From positions 41,188,408 to 41,252,407 of the forward strand of contig JAJKFL010000003.1 in the NCBI GenBank assembly GCA_021186555.1: a stretch of 64,000 nt of DNA, in the 5' to 3' direction. Below are positions 23,024 through 35,170 of the stretch, one piece after another (the stretch's first letter is position 1; each line of letters starts with the position of its first letter). Source of the DNA: Reticulitermes speratus. Its lineage: Eukaryota > Arthropoda > Insecta > Blattodea > Rhinotermitidae. Under the pieces are notes generated by a model that was given only the letters and a program-made list of their open reading frames with translations, made no database searches and was not told where the DNA came from. A program made the translations under genes and the position numbers.

Positions 23024-23690
23024 GTCGAATAGTAGGATTAGTGTTACTGAATTGTAAAGACGTAATTTGCCTAATTTGAGGCAATGTCTCTGCATGTGCC
23101 TCGAGTGACAAAGAGACCAATGAAAACCTCCGGACCATTGGTGTTCAGGCCGAAATTCGGAATGAGTTCTTCCAAAATACAAGTCAGAAGTTCTTCTGCA
23201 TAAGTCAACTTGCTTAGTTGTATTTAATAGTGTGTTTAGAAGGCGGTTTATCGTGAGATACTGCAGTCTAAACCGTTACGTGGTTTCATGCTAAAGACCG
23301 CTATATCATTTCCAAATTAATTTATCTTACTGTGTTTGGTTAAGTGACATCCGTGGACAGAAACCAGTCCCACAACCTGACACCTTCATTAAATATTTGT
23401 AGTTCACTACAAGCTTAATGTATGTTACATAAGAAGAGGAAGTGAAACAGTATCTTCTAAGCGTGGAAAAGGTTAAAGGTAAAAACATACGACAAAATAT
23501 TACGTCCTTGAATTAAAAACTTCTGTATTTTAATGAAGCTACTTTTGTACAAGTGCACTAAAGCACAATGTAATCACCCATCACGTTTTCTCAGAATACT
23601 GATTATGTTCTTAATTAAATTCAGTTTTTACTAGCATTACGTCATGCTGGGGAGCCGGTATAGTTCAATAAGTAGGCTATATATTTTTTC

Positions 23691-23935
23691 ATGGCCCAAC
23701 AGCCCTTAGTGGGCCAGGGCCTCCTCATTATCGACGCTTCACGATCACACTCAGACACACCACACTTGGTAGGACTTTTCTGGACGAGGGACCAGCCCGT
23801 CGCAGAGACCTCTACCTGACAAGACACAACACTCACGAGACAGACATCTATGCTCATGGGGGATTCGAACCCACAATCCAGCAAGCGAACGGCCGCAGAC
23901 CTACGCCTTAGACCACGCGGCCTCTGGGATCGGCA
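23691..23935 (-). repeat. tRNA-derived SINE, family A, copy 3
   Basis: Same element as at 6463 and 11883, with blocks agtgggccagggcctcc, cttcacgatcacactcagac, ttctggacgaggga and gcagagacctctacc. The B-box is the complement of ggattcgaaccc (about 23861-23872). Flanking gtaggctata / gtagcctata (9 of 10) is a possible target duplication. Confidence 0.85.
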
Positions 23936-25233
23936 ATCTGTAGCCTATACTGACTAGAATATTGAATGGAAGACTCATTTTTGATCTTAGTAACACGTGA
24001 CGCTATACACTACATCCGCACACATGTTAGTCTACATGTCTCCGTGCTTAATCAAGACCAGGGTAAGCTCTACCCTCACAAATCCGTGGAGTGTACAACT
24101 GCGAACTTCCTACGTATAATTTACTATTTTGTGCTAGTTGGGGAGGGGGGGTGTCTTAGTGAGCATGTGCAAGTTGAAGCAAACAGGAGTTGTGTTCCAA
24201 GGGATAGGCCCCGTTTCTCTCACCCTCTTTCGTGCGGCTGGGTCATCCCGACTTTTACGCAAGACGGATGAAATTTTAGACACCTTGCTACTCGTATTAA
24301 AGAGATATTACCTTTTTAGTGGGAATGCTTACAATGCAGAATTACTGAAGACAATTTTTGAGCCTTACCGTGGAAATCGCAGTAGTAATCAAGACAAGGA
24401 GGAGGAGGCGGTCACGTGTCATGTACTGAAATACCCGAACGTTTCGGTCAGATGGAATAGCATTTGGCCTGTGGACAGTTGCTGGTCGATGGCCTAACCT
24501 GAATCCAAAGTCACTTGTCGGAGTATTCGATAAGCGCACAGGACGGAGCCCAATGGAACGCATATAAAGTCGCTAATGTTACCTTTGTACAAAAAATTTA
24601 CTTAAAATGGAAAGCATATTGGCCTGAAAACTTTTCTATTTCAGGGAGATTTTTGTTTAAACAGAGGCTGCTTCTAGTTCTAGATAAAAAACACTACACC
24701 ATGCGTAACAAACATTTCGAGCCACATAAGGACAAGGGTTAATACTACATACGTACAAATATGTACACATCTGTAATTCTCTTTCTTTCTTTACCCACTG
24801 TTCCGTTTCATCTCTTTATCTCATCATTTCTTTATTTCTTTCAGAGTTCAACCTCTCCTTTCTAAATACCTTTCTTGCTTTTTTCCTACTCCTTTTTTCT
24901 CCTTTTGTAAGTATTGCACTGCCTCATTTTGAAGTTACTTGACTTACTAGGGCCTCACTGTAGCAGTTTCAATTACAAACGCGCTCATCTCTCCATTTAA
25001 ATCTGTCCTTTCATATGAAATTAGATCTACAGTCTTATAGCCTGTCCCAAAAGGCTGCATTACAAAATTCAGGAACGTCAAATGTCTGCAACACAAAAGA
25101 GATTGTAGGCATAAAATGGCACTAAAATTATCTAGCACTCTAGGCCAATATCAATGCGTCCGAATATCCATAGCATATTATTATTAAAATATATTACTGT
25201 AATATTTTTGTGTTAAAGTGTGAGGTCATTAGA
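23936..25233. other. Intronic sequence with no recognised feature
   Basis: Open frames at 23966-24497 and 24515-24742 have no family similarity or conserved motif. A pyrimidine-rich stretch with CTTT-like runs lies at 24775-24905. Confidence 0.4.
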
Positions 25234-25425
25234 TTGTTGGAGGTTATCGCGTTATGATGTTGTCAGAGGTTGGCCGCTCATCAGGTTGTGGGAGGTGTCA
25301 CGCGCTTGGAGGTTACTAGAATGTTTGAGAGTGCCATGATATAAATTTGTCAGACGTCGACAGTCGTCACGATTGTTGGGGTTTCGCGGGTCGTCAGGTT
25401 GTTTTAGGTTTTTGCAAGGTATCGA
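25234..25425. repeat. Degenerate minisatellite, about 26-bp period, seven units
   Basis: Units start with a TTGTYRG-like block at 25234, 25260, 25286, 25322, 25347, 25374 and 25399. They continue GAGGTT.., .CGCG.. and a TCATCAGG-like tail. Spacings are 26, 26, 36, 25, 27 and 25, with one unit enlarged by about 10 bp. The units are heavily diverged, so the array is old. Confidence 0.55.
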
Positions 25426-25429
25426 CCGT

Positions 25430-26728
25430 TCTGGCCTCTGTCATATGCAGATTTGTGTTCGTAACTTGAAGACTGGGAATACTGAACACGTAAACTGACT
25501 TAATTCTCATATTCTTTTTAAAAATCACTATTTAACTGTAGATGTGTATATTGTCGAAATTTAAAGGCTATTTTAGTATAGAAAAATACGTGTCTAAACA
25601 AAAATGTGAGACTAATACTATCTCTATCCGAGATCTCGTAAAGGATTTTGTAACATACTTTCTTAAGGTGAGGAGTTGTTAGCCCTTCTTCCAACCCTCA
25701 AAGTAGATCACCCCTTGTCGGCTGTTCGGGACTGCTTATTAAATATATTCATAGCTACCCTGCTAGTTGATGGCAGTCTCCTCCTCCCGCAATCTGGGGA
25801 CGCGCCGTCATGGTGACAGGGACCCAATTAACATTTAGTCCTATTACATAAACAGGTAACAAACGTACCACACATATAGAGTCCGTGGCTTGAAAAGTAG
25901 TTAAGGATCTTCTACTCCGAGTTCAATGAAAGCTATCAGTTCGCTTTGTTAATGCTGGAGCCAGGAGATAGCATACACATCTGTTACTGAAGCCAGACAT
26001 TTCAGGACGGATTATCGACTATGTCGACACTACAATTATACCATTGTAAACAGCCATAAATAGATAAACGTAGTTGAAGATATCTAAAAATTCGACACAA
26101 CTCTATACTATAACAAGAAAATATTGATTTATTGTTCATACGTCAGGCGGAATGTTTTATTTGAAGACTAGAGCCAACAAAATCCCCGTTCCTAATTGAG
26201 GGATTTCGTCGGTGAGGTAACAAGCGCAAGACAGAGACAGAGATCTTATGTGATTCTAACGAGGTGGCCAAGAGACGTAGTTTGCTAGCAAGCAATTAGT
26301 GTTTCCCTGCCATTGTAATAGAGGTTGCCTGCACGGTCGTCTTAGCCTGTCGTGTAGTATTGTATTTCACATTAAAGCTATTACAAAGTTCGTATCTATA
26401 TACTCGTATGTCGCTAATGTATAGACAGAACACATGGCTCTTTTTTGGTGAGCCACAGTGCTTTTATTGTAAAGCCTAATGATGTTGACGTATGGCGCAG
26501 TAAAATCTGTTTTGGTGATTTATATTAGATAGAGTAACAGTCCTGTCCAGAACTCGGCTCTGCGGCACAGTAAGGAATTTCTGCTACGCAACGCTCGCAG
26601 TCTTTCTACTAACTCAACTATATAAAATTTATTCTCGACACATTATAACAGCAGAATTGTCAACAATTCTATACTTATCAACAGCTTACATACAGAAGAC
26701 GAAATTGTAAAAACAGCTGAGGTACTAA
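25430..26728. other. Intronic sequence with no recognised feature
   Basis: No element, RNA or coding similarity recognised. Confidence 0.4.
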
Positions 26729-26927
26729 TATCATTACATAAACCAACTCATGCACTAGACAAAATATAAACGTAACTTATTATAAAAACCCCTACATGTT
26801 TCGGCACTAAGGTGCCATACCTCAGGGGGGCGTTCGATAGAAAGGAATGCAGAAACACAACAGGGGTTTTTATAATAACTTATGCATGTATTTTGTCTAC
26901 GGCGTGCGTTGGTTTGATGTAATGATT
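26729..26927. repeat. Inverted pair of hammerhead-like repeats (pair 3), eroded
   Basis: The arms 26729-26799 and 26861-26927 are inverted copies (cattacataaaccaac... and taacttattataaaaacccc against their complements). The minus-strand motif at 26789-26828 keeps a perfect stem II (GGCAC-CTTA-GTGCC), GAAACATGTA and a CCCC/GGGG helix I. Its core reads CTGAGGTA rather than CTGANGA. The right-arm motif is mostly lost. Confidence 0.65.
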
Positions 26928-29900
26928 ATGACAAGATGCATGGTACGAGTACTTAAGTATATTTAATACTTAATTGTAGACGCTGCCAGTAAGGCAGACA
27001 ACGTAGTAATGAATGATAAATGATTAGTGAGGGCGAACTGGAAATAACATGGAGAGCAGCACTTGCGGCCTAGTATAAGGTACTAATACCGTATTTAGAG
27101 TGCCTGAGCTCAAACACAAATGTCTCAGTAAAGGTATCCGGCTTCAGGGCCGAGATATGACACCGAAACCTCCAGAATATGAAGCACTCCACACAAAGCC
27201 ACAATGTTCGGTTGCAGCTGGAGAAGGAACTGAATGCATAAAAATAAATAACATGCTTAATAGTAATAATAAACCACAAATAAGAATTGAAATTATGAAA
27301 AGAGTCCACCGAAGATATAAGGGAGAGTTACGGATCATGAGATAGTGCTTGAAAACACCTGAAAGTAAACTAGCAGTTCAGAGCGTCTTCGTCGTGGATA
27401 TTTGAGCATTTCAGTATACATTCACTGAAATGACTTAGGTGGCATAAAACATTATTTTGCTTCTCGGTATACATAAATTAGCTGTAGCCTGGAGGCAAGT
27501 TGCAGAAGTGTTATGATGCTGCTCTGTACATGATGCCAAGAACGAACAAGAAAAGGCCAGGCGACACACAGACTACTCTTTTCCATCGTTAGCCTTTTCT
27601 GGACCGGAATACAAACGAGACACACGTAGTCACCTCGGCTTAAGAAACGTCCCACCCACGAATGAACCTTAGTTGCAGGGCGAAATCCTGAAGGAAAAAA
27701 ATACAATGGTAACGATTTCGTGTTTCCATAGAAACTGGGGTACAAAGGAAGTGCAATGTTCAATAAATCACAGGAAGAATTTGATAACATTATTGAACAT
27801 TTTTAGAATCCTTTTCAAAATGTAGACATAGATTTCTGATTTAGTAGGAGATGGGAAATATCTGACATTTTAATCAAACAAAACCACAGATATACACATA
27901 ACACATGAACACACACACACACCCACACGACGATTTAAACAAAATTAGAATTTAATTTACCATTCCTTATTCAGTTTTACGTCCGCAGATATTCTTGGTT
28001 TGGCTGCGAGAAAGATTGTGACTCCGTATTAAGACAACAGAAAATTTATACTTCAAAACTGATTACACGATAGTAACAATACATTATAAATCCAGGCGAT
28101 TCTTTGGTAACTCCAATTCATTGGATCGAACAGGGCATTTGTAATAATTTCTGTATCATTACGTAATAAACATTTCTACTGTTTGTAGCTTCCATTACGT
28201 TGTTAGAAGAATAAAGGTAGGTTTACGACTTTACCATGATGTGTGTGCGTGCGCGCGTGCGTGCTTGAGCCCCCGTTTATGTCACAATTTCAACTTTTGA
28301 ACCATTGACAGATTTTCACAGAACTTTTACGAACATTATACTATTAAAGACCACTCCAACGCTTAAATTCTAATTTCTACATGCGGATGCGCGAAATTGA
28401 GGTGGGAGCGACACCGGCGCCATTTAATTTATGGTTTGATAATGATGTGTTGTTACAGTTCTTGGGAAACATAATTTGTTTATTACCTCTGTATAATGTG
28501 AACGAACAATATGGGAAGAGTGCAAATATTTTTTTTAGCTTTCGGTTTGAAGGCTATAATTAGTTAACCACTACAGGCAGGCACGTGAATTTTGGCACTA
28601 GGTAGTAATAAAAATAAGTACATATTTGGTATGATACAGACTTATAAGTCAGCATTAAAAATATGGCGCGAAAGTAAAACATTGAGGTTATATCTGACAT
28701 ATTTAACGTATACAGAACCTTTAAAGTAGTAAAAGTACAAAGAATCTGTAAAGTAGTAGAGTCTAAGAGCCTTAAAAAAACTGCATAAAATTACAATTGT
28801 TACTAAGAAACAGACACACGTGGAACTGTAAATCTATTCGACATGAAGTAGGGTTATGACTTCTCGGAACTACTTGTATTTAAATATTCAAAGTCTAGTC
28901 AGGAATGAGGGGACGGCCTAAACATATGGAGAATATCCGAGAGTAACCAGACTGGAAGAGTTGAAGGGGATGATACTCGAACTTGGGGCCTGGACGAGGA
29001 ATTGATTTTACGCAAACTGCTTAGAGTTATGATACTTAGAGACAAAAGATACATTTCTCTATTGCTTTAGTAGTGTGGAATATTCAGTTTGAAGGAGTTA
29101 CTTACGCCCTACTATTTAGTTTAATAACGTAAACTTACTGATCATTAACAGAACCCAGAAATTTAAACAAAATTGCGTGGTAGGCTGTAACAGACTCTAA
29201 GACACGTGCATGCTACACTATCAGATATCTTCATTCAGATTTAGACGGAATGACAAGCATAAAGCAGGTCAGGCCTAGCGGCAGACTTACAAACTGCGTT
29301 TTGAGTGTTGGGTTCGCTTTTAAGTCAAAGTGTGATTAACATATGGTGAGGAACGACATACTGAATCAGTTCGTTGTCTATGCTCATTTGTTAACAGACT
29401 GAATCGTTTCTTTTAGTGTCTCCTTACCTACAACTTGCCGATAAAGAAAAGGGGAAGATGCTTATTTCGTAGTTCATCTCTTAAGTATTTCAGAAGCAAA
29501 TTGTTTAGAGGGTAGTTCAAGAGGGCGGGTGGCAAAGCGGAAACAGTGAAAGAGACAGAATGGTGTGGGTTACGAGAAACTGCAAGGGGTTTCGTATGCA
29601 GGGCGAGTTCCATTTGCAACTCCTAGGTTCTTCAGTTCCAGTTCCTTTTATTTTTCTTTAAACTTTAATTAAATATGGAGAAGCGCAATTTTCAAACGCT
29701 TCAGTGACTTATATAATTAGTGTGCTGTCTAGGCCTACTGTGTGTTTCGGAAGTTACTTACTTCATGTAGCGAGTGATTATGTCAAGATGGAAAATAAAT
29801 CATGTTACAGACACAGGCGGACTCCTGTCAGTTTGGCTTGCTTCAGTCTTTTGACTAATCATCCCGTCGGAGAGAGTCCTATTTGAGCACCTACCATTTG

Positions 29901-30769
29901 TTCAGGTAGTCAAGAAACAAATCGCCTCGCCGTTTATGGAACAAGTGAGCTAATGATTACTATGTTCATAAGAGCCCGTTACTGGACTCTATGCTGAGGC
30001 AAAGGTTAAGTCCACACTCTCACATTAGTTTATTAAAACTCCTGATTCCATTTCCACGCCTGTGCATCATAAGTGGCGCATTTTCTTGTGGTTTTCAGAC
30101 CACAACTTTGTATACATTTCTCACCTTTCATTTGCCCTGGTCATAAAACCTGTCCGTATTGGTCATAATATTAACCTATGGTGAAGCGTAAAACTTACAA
30201 AGTTCCTCTTTAAAAAACTTTTTCCCTTATTGTAATATTATTGCCCTTTTAGGTCCAAACACTACCCTCAGCACCCTATTCCCAATCGGCCTTAATCTAT
30301 TTTTCCATTCTGCTGGGGTTTATCGCCTTACTTGGAGGGCGTCTCCAACCGTGTTATAAGGATGAGCTATGCCGTGGGAAAGGGATTCACGTAACACGTG
30401 TTCCTAAAGTGTAAATGTTATCAGATGCGCAATTTATGATCTGCACTACACTGAATGTTCTTCGACATGTTAGAGAAGTTTGCTTCTTCATCTCCGTAAT
30501 TTATTTTTAACAATTTTGATAATACGTAATGAAAATGAAAAGTGTCAACGAAGCTGCCTGGTAAACCCGTCTATTGGACACCTCCGCCAGGTAGCTTCAA
30601 TTCGGTCGATATCTCACAGCCCCTGAGTATGCACAAATGACAGACAACAAAGAAGGATCACTAGATCCTAGTATTATAAAGTGTGCTAACCCCTGTTTCT
30701 AGTAACTGACACCTAACCAACAAACTAATGTACAGTAATTTTGACACTGTTCATTTCGTGCATCTTGAC
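26928..30769. other. Intronic sequence with only simple repeats
   Basis: An AC run lies at 27907-27923 and a TG/CG-rich stretch at 28239-28264. ORFs at 27070-27345 (both strands) and 27452-27790 show no recognisable family. No transposon ends were seen. Confidence 0.35.
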
Positions 30770-31325
30770 AAAATTATTCATTCATAACACCAACGAATGC
30801 ACATTTAATACGTAAACATATAGTCTTATATTGCTGCTACATGTTTCGGCGTCATTTACGTCATCTTCAAGGAGCTTACACTAAACTTGAAAACTTAATA
30901 AAATATAATGCATTACAAAAGTAATTCGTATTATATGACAGCATTCACGAAGGATCGAAGACAAACCTAAATTTTTGCATGCAAAAGAAAAACTACAGCC
31001 CATGTACACACATTTTCACCATACTTAATGAAAAGCTGTAAAATGTATTTGTTTGTTTTTGTTTTTAATGTGTTTTACCTTTTAAAATGTCTCTACCATC
31101 TTAATCACAAATTAAGAAACATATACGTTGACAATGGCTGCAAGAATGATGTAATATAAAGTGAATTACTTTTTTCATATATTATATTTGAGTAAGTTTT
31201 AATTCTGGTGTAAAGATACCTGAAGACAGCATAAATGAAGCCGAAACATGTAGGAACAACATTAGACTATAGTTTTGTGTGTCAAATGTGCATTCATTGG
31301 CGTCATGAAAGGTCATATATAGTAA
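30770..31325. repeat. Inverted pair of hammerhead-like repeats (pair 4), long spacer
   Basis: The arms 30770-30925 and 31165-31325 are inverted copies: aatgtgcattc.ttgg.gt.atga on the outer side, and tatattt.agtaagtttt.aa on the inner side. The right motif (plus, 31217-31256) reads CTGAAGA...GCCGAAACATGTAGG, consistent with the CUGANGA core, but stem II is weak. The left motif (minus, 30833-30875) reads TTGAAGA...GCCGAAACATGTAGC. The spacer is about 240 bp with no ORF. Confidence 0.68.
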
Positions 31326-31387
31326 AACAAAAATTTGGATAAAGTTATCATCATAATCATCGCAATACACGCAGCCACGTTCACAGT

Positions 31388-31475
31388 TACAAAATGTTGA
31401 CCTGGAAACTTTGAAGGAAGAAGTCACTTACGAGACCCAGGAGTAAACTGGAAGATAATATTAACAAGCATCTTG
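31388..31475 (+). pseudogene. Short LINE relic
   Basis: gaaactttgaaggaagaagt..cttacgagacccaggagtaaactggaagataatatt parallels the nucleotide sequence encoding GKPEGKRPLGRPRRRWEDNI of the LINE family seen at 13662. It is very decayed. Confidence 0.5.
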
Positions 31476-31479
31476 CAGA

Positions 31480-32649
31480 AATAAGGGTGGTGTTGTGACA
31501 TGAATGCAAGTGCCTGAAGATTGGGTCTAGTGATGCTGTTTTTCAGAAATGAAGTTTTAAGTTATGTAAATTGCAGGAAATATTTTTGATCCTTTGCGTC
31601 TCAAGAAAATTTACTTTTATGGAGTGAGTAAATTGTCTTGAACCTAGAAAAAAAACCGGTGAAATACTAACTACAAAGTACGTTTGTCTGAGGTATTACA
31701 ATATCAAGGAATAAAATAATTATAACTAAACATGTTGGTCAGCCTTTTCGCCTTTGTAGGCACTAAACATACATTTAAGGCTAGATAGAATGCCCCCACC
31801 CCTTCCCGTCAAAGCCATTCGCTCGAAACCATTCGGGCGAGCAGTGTTTTAAAAATCCAATTAAAAAGCCAGGAGCAATGCAGCGGACAAGCATGCGCAT
31901 TAACCGTGCCGGTGGGGGGAGATATCGAGCGTGAAAATAATGGTGAGGCGCACGAAGGATGTCACATAAAGATGCCATATGGAAATAAGGGTACCGACAC
32001 CTTGCTAGCAGCTAGGGACTGTTTTATGGATTGTTGGCAACTTTTCGGAACAATATTACATATTCCTGAAACGAACAAGACATAACATTCCATGAATGGT
32101 AAGCGTATAGGAAGTGGTTACACAAAATTATCTCTTTTTTTTACAATCGCAACCGGCAGAATGGGATTTTCTTCTCCCTTCGAAATGGTTAACTTGTGAA
32201 TTTATTACGTACCTTGTGGCCCTTATTCTCTCTGCAATACGGAGGCTTTAAAAAACCCCTCCTTTGAAGAAGTGACAATTGCTGTGGCAGCTGGATTTAT
32301 TCCGAAATTGCCACAGAGTCTACATAAAATTCTTTCGTACAGATATTGAACCCACAATCGAAGTTTTATAAACCAGAAACGCAGTAAATTCTGTTGTACT
32401 CATCAGCGAAAAATGACTCAGACTGTAATGCTTCAGACTTGTTTTCGGAAAGTGTTCGGTTTGAATCCCGAACGGGACGCAGATTTCTCACTTAGTAGAT
32501 TTCCTCAACCCTTCACACTGAATGCCTCGAAACAGGCCACAACGTTTACCTCCACACTTACCTAAAAGTCAATAAAGAAAAGAAGTCAATTTGCCTATGT
32601 GCATGCCATAAAGTCATATAGGGAAGTGGAATTATAGCTCCACTCAGCC
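31480..32649. other. Intronic sequence with no recognised feature
   Basis: Nothing recognised except an 18-base block (gtggcccttattctctct, 32216-32233) that recurs at 42155-42172. Confidence 0.35.
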
Positions 32650-32870
32650 TTAATATCGGCATTCGATGGAGGTGGTCAGCTTTTCTGTCCGGCCGCTTTA
32701 CCCCAGGGGAAACAGCCGCCGTTATTGTTTGAATAGAAAGCTGGATGTGGCCCCAGACCCGGTCGGGACGTTCTGGAGGAAAGAAAAATCTTTTGCCCCT
32801 GCTGGGAATCGAAACGATATTTATCAAACTGCCAACCCATAACCTAGTCACTATGAATATTACGGTGTTG
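32650..32870 (-). repeat. tRNA-derived SINE, family D, copy 1
   Basis: The plus-strand order is a gtccggccgctttaccccag block, agaaagctggatgtggcccc, tggaggaaagaaaaatcttt, gcccctgctgggaatcgaaa (B-box on the minus strand), then a cataacctagtcacta A-box-like end. The same layout recurs at 51095-51275 and 61908-62040. Confidence 0.6.
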
Positions 32871-33715
32871 CTGCTGGCCCAGTCATTTCAAAGCATACAG
32901 AATGTCAAAATCCCCCATTATCTTCAGCCGCCTGTCTTCAGTAACCAATCACACGACCGCAGTTAACCATCGAGGCATTGATTTCACTTAGACGATATTA
33001 CAAAATCCAGACTTTACCTCACAAAAAGTACACGATCGCCATTACAAAGCCTGCTGCTCTGTTTAATTGTAAGAACACACGGAATCCATAATAGGCCTGT
33101 AATCTGTGACTAAAGTGCACAGTTCTTAGTATTCAAGCAGGAGGCATGTAAAATAAGTTAACATTGCGCCTTATAGAGTTGAAAATATTCATTGAATATA
33201 CAGATTCATATCGCCTACAGGTGCTACGAACACAGGCCCAACAATTGTGACCACAAGGTGGCCAGAGAAGTGTACTTAAATCGTCTAGGAATCGAAAAAA
33301 ACAGAAGAGAAAATACCTAGGCAGAGATGACAGCACATTGCCAAGACATCTTTAAGAGATAGGACAAGCAGTATGAACTGGGTGAAAATGACGAATGAGA
33401 GGCAAGTGACAGGTCCCATAAGGAGAGGAAACTTTTTGACCATCTAAGCAACCGTATCATCTTAGAAGAATTCTCTTGCCATTGACCTAGCAACACATTT
33501 ATTATATCCATTGTGTGTAATTATAGCGACTTCACAGGTAGGCGGCGACTCCAGGATAAAGTCATAGTGCTGAGGCTCTCTCCTTTAAGTTAATAAATAT
33601 ATTTTATTCTTCATATTGTTCATTCCATACATTATCGATAACCAATTCACAAGAACCACACCAACAAAATGCAAAAACTGTTCTTAGATATTTATATTAC
33701 ACTATCAAATTGAAC

Positions 33716-33758
33716 ATTCCTACATGTTTCGATCCCCAAGGGATCATCATCAGGGAAT
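33716..33758 (-). ncRNA. Hammerhead-ribozyme-like motif with apparently intact core (solo)
   Basis: On the minus strand the order is: helix I strand ATTCC; core CTGATGA; a single T; stem II GATCCC-TTG-GGGATC (six perfect pairs); GAAAC; a two-base loop AT; GTA, where the A would be the cleavage nucleotide; and helix I partner GGAAT. This meets the minimal type-I hammerhead rule CUGANGA / GAAA / UH with a very short helix III, the form reported from Penelope-like elements. The extra T between the core and stem II is shared by the other copies here. No matching inverted arm was found nearby. Activity is inferred, not shown. Confidence 0.72.
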
Positions 33759-33759
33759 C

Positions 33760-35045
33760 AAATCAAAGTAACACCGCACAAGAACAAACTAGCAAACTTT
33801 GCGTAAAAAAGTTAAAACAGTAAAAATGTAGGAAATCCTTTTTAGTACAGTTGTATAAGTGTAGTGGATCCTGGTATGGAGTATCTCGGAGGCAGCCTAC
33901 GTACTTAACGAAGGATAGCACAGTACTCATGTTGTGAATTGTGAAATATATTTTGCTTTTTGCAACAATAACCTCTTTAGATGAACATAAAACATACAAC
34001 AGGAAATCCTAACTTTATTATCACGGAACTAGTGGATTCATAGAACCACCGGTGCTGACAGCAACTAACAAAGGTTAAATATGGTGATCTTTAGATTTTT
34101 TTCTGCGGACAGAAACAACCTGTGTTTCAGAATTAAGTCTATATAAACTTCCTGTACTTAATATAGTACTGGAATTTGAATTAAAATCCACATTTCTACC
34201 ACTAGGCCTGTCTGTAACCAAAGCTTACATTAAGATTAAAAACAAATGGTTTCTCCGCATTTTTCAGTCCAATATACGTTACTCGCTTCCCGAATTCCAG
34301 CTCTTCAGAAGAGATTCCGTCGATTGTGAATCGGCCCGTATTTCAATATTCCACCGGGTACATCGGCTCGTTGTTATCAGAGAATTTACAACGATGAGTG
34401 TTTACCTTTATTTGTTTTCAATTTTCCATAGTGAACACGAAGAGAAAAATAATATTCTGTCCTCTCTAATGAAAGCAAAAACAATAATAATTGGTTCATC
34501 CAACGCACGAAAAAAATCAATTTCAAATTCCATTCTCTTTCATCCATCCCTTCGACTAGAAACAAAAATCACTGAGCAATATTCTGTGTGGCTATTCCAA
34601 ATTACTTCTCTCGCTCTTTGTCTTACCTACGCCCTAACGTTTTTGAATGTTGAAAACAATTCGTAACTAGAGGCCATATCTCCTACGATATTATTACTGT
34701 AACACTCAGCAAGGACTTAAACGTTCTAATCTCACTGCGGAACACAATTCATCTTCCACCTACAGCAATTTCGGGGTGACCAGCTGCTTGTGCGATGTTA
34801 TTTCGAAGTTTCACAGCAGTCGAAAATGGAGCATATGTGCCTTATTAATTTTAGCTCCGTTTTATACATGAAGGGATCATTCCACAGTCCTTTAATCTGC
34901 ATTAAAGTTGGTTCTTCATGCACCAAGTATCTACAATGATTTTTCCTGAAGAGAGAGCCGTGACGGAAAATTCTGCGATATAAATTGCCCCAGACTCCTC
35001 CGATTCCCCCCTCCCACCAGACCTTTCAAAGGTCTCTTGGTCTTC
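33760..35045. other. Intronic sequence with no recognised feature
   Basis: No element or coding similarity recognised. The 34394-34666 ORF is unsupported. Confidence 0.35.
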
Positions 35046-35170
35046 TTGAACCTTGAAGATGGGACTGATACGTTGTCCCGAAACGTCGGTAAAGGATTAC
35101 CACTCGATGATGCGTCATATCCCAGAAGAGCGCAGATCCCATCAACATCGCTGCGGAAGCCTGAGATCTC
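35046..35170 (+). repeat. Solo hammerhead-like repeat, GAAACGTC subtype
   Basis: The sequence reads acc-TTGAAGA-T-GGGAC...GTCCC-GAAACGTC-ggt. Stem II is perfect and helix III is collapsed (AC directly followed by GT), with GTC as the cleavage triplet. C3 of the core is T. The tail gcgtcatatcccagaagagc, gcagatcc, catcaacatcgctgcggaag, cctga is shared with the left arm of the pair at 45195-45404. Confidence 0.7.

Noticed and set aside
24138-24497. 119-codon open frame overlapping another at 23966-24271
   Set aside because: Overlapping frames with no conserved motif. Probably chance.
33290-33510. Possible further LINE tail (ggaaactttttgaccatctaag)
   Set aside because: Only about 20 bases resemble the GKFLT end. 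Not distinguishable from chance.
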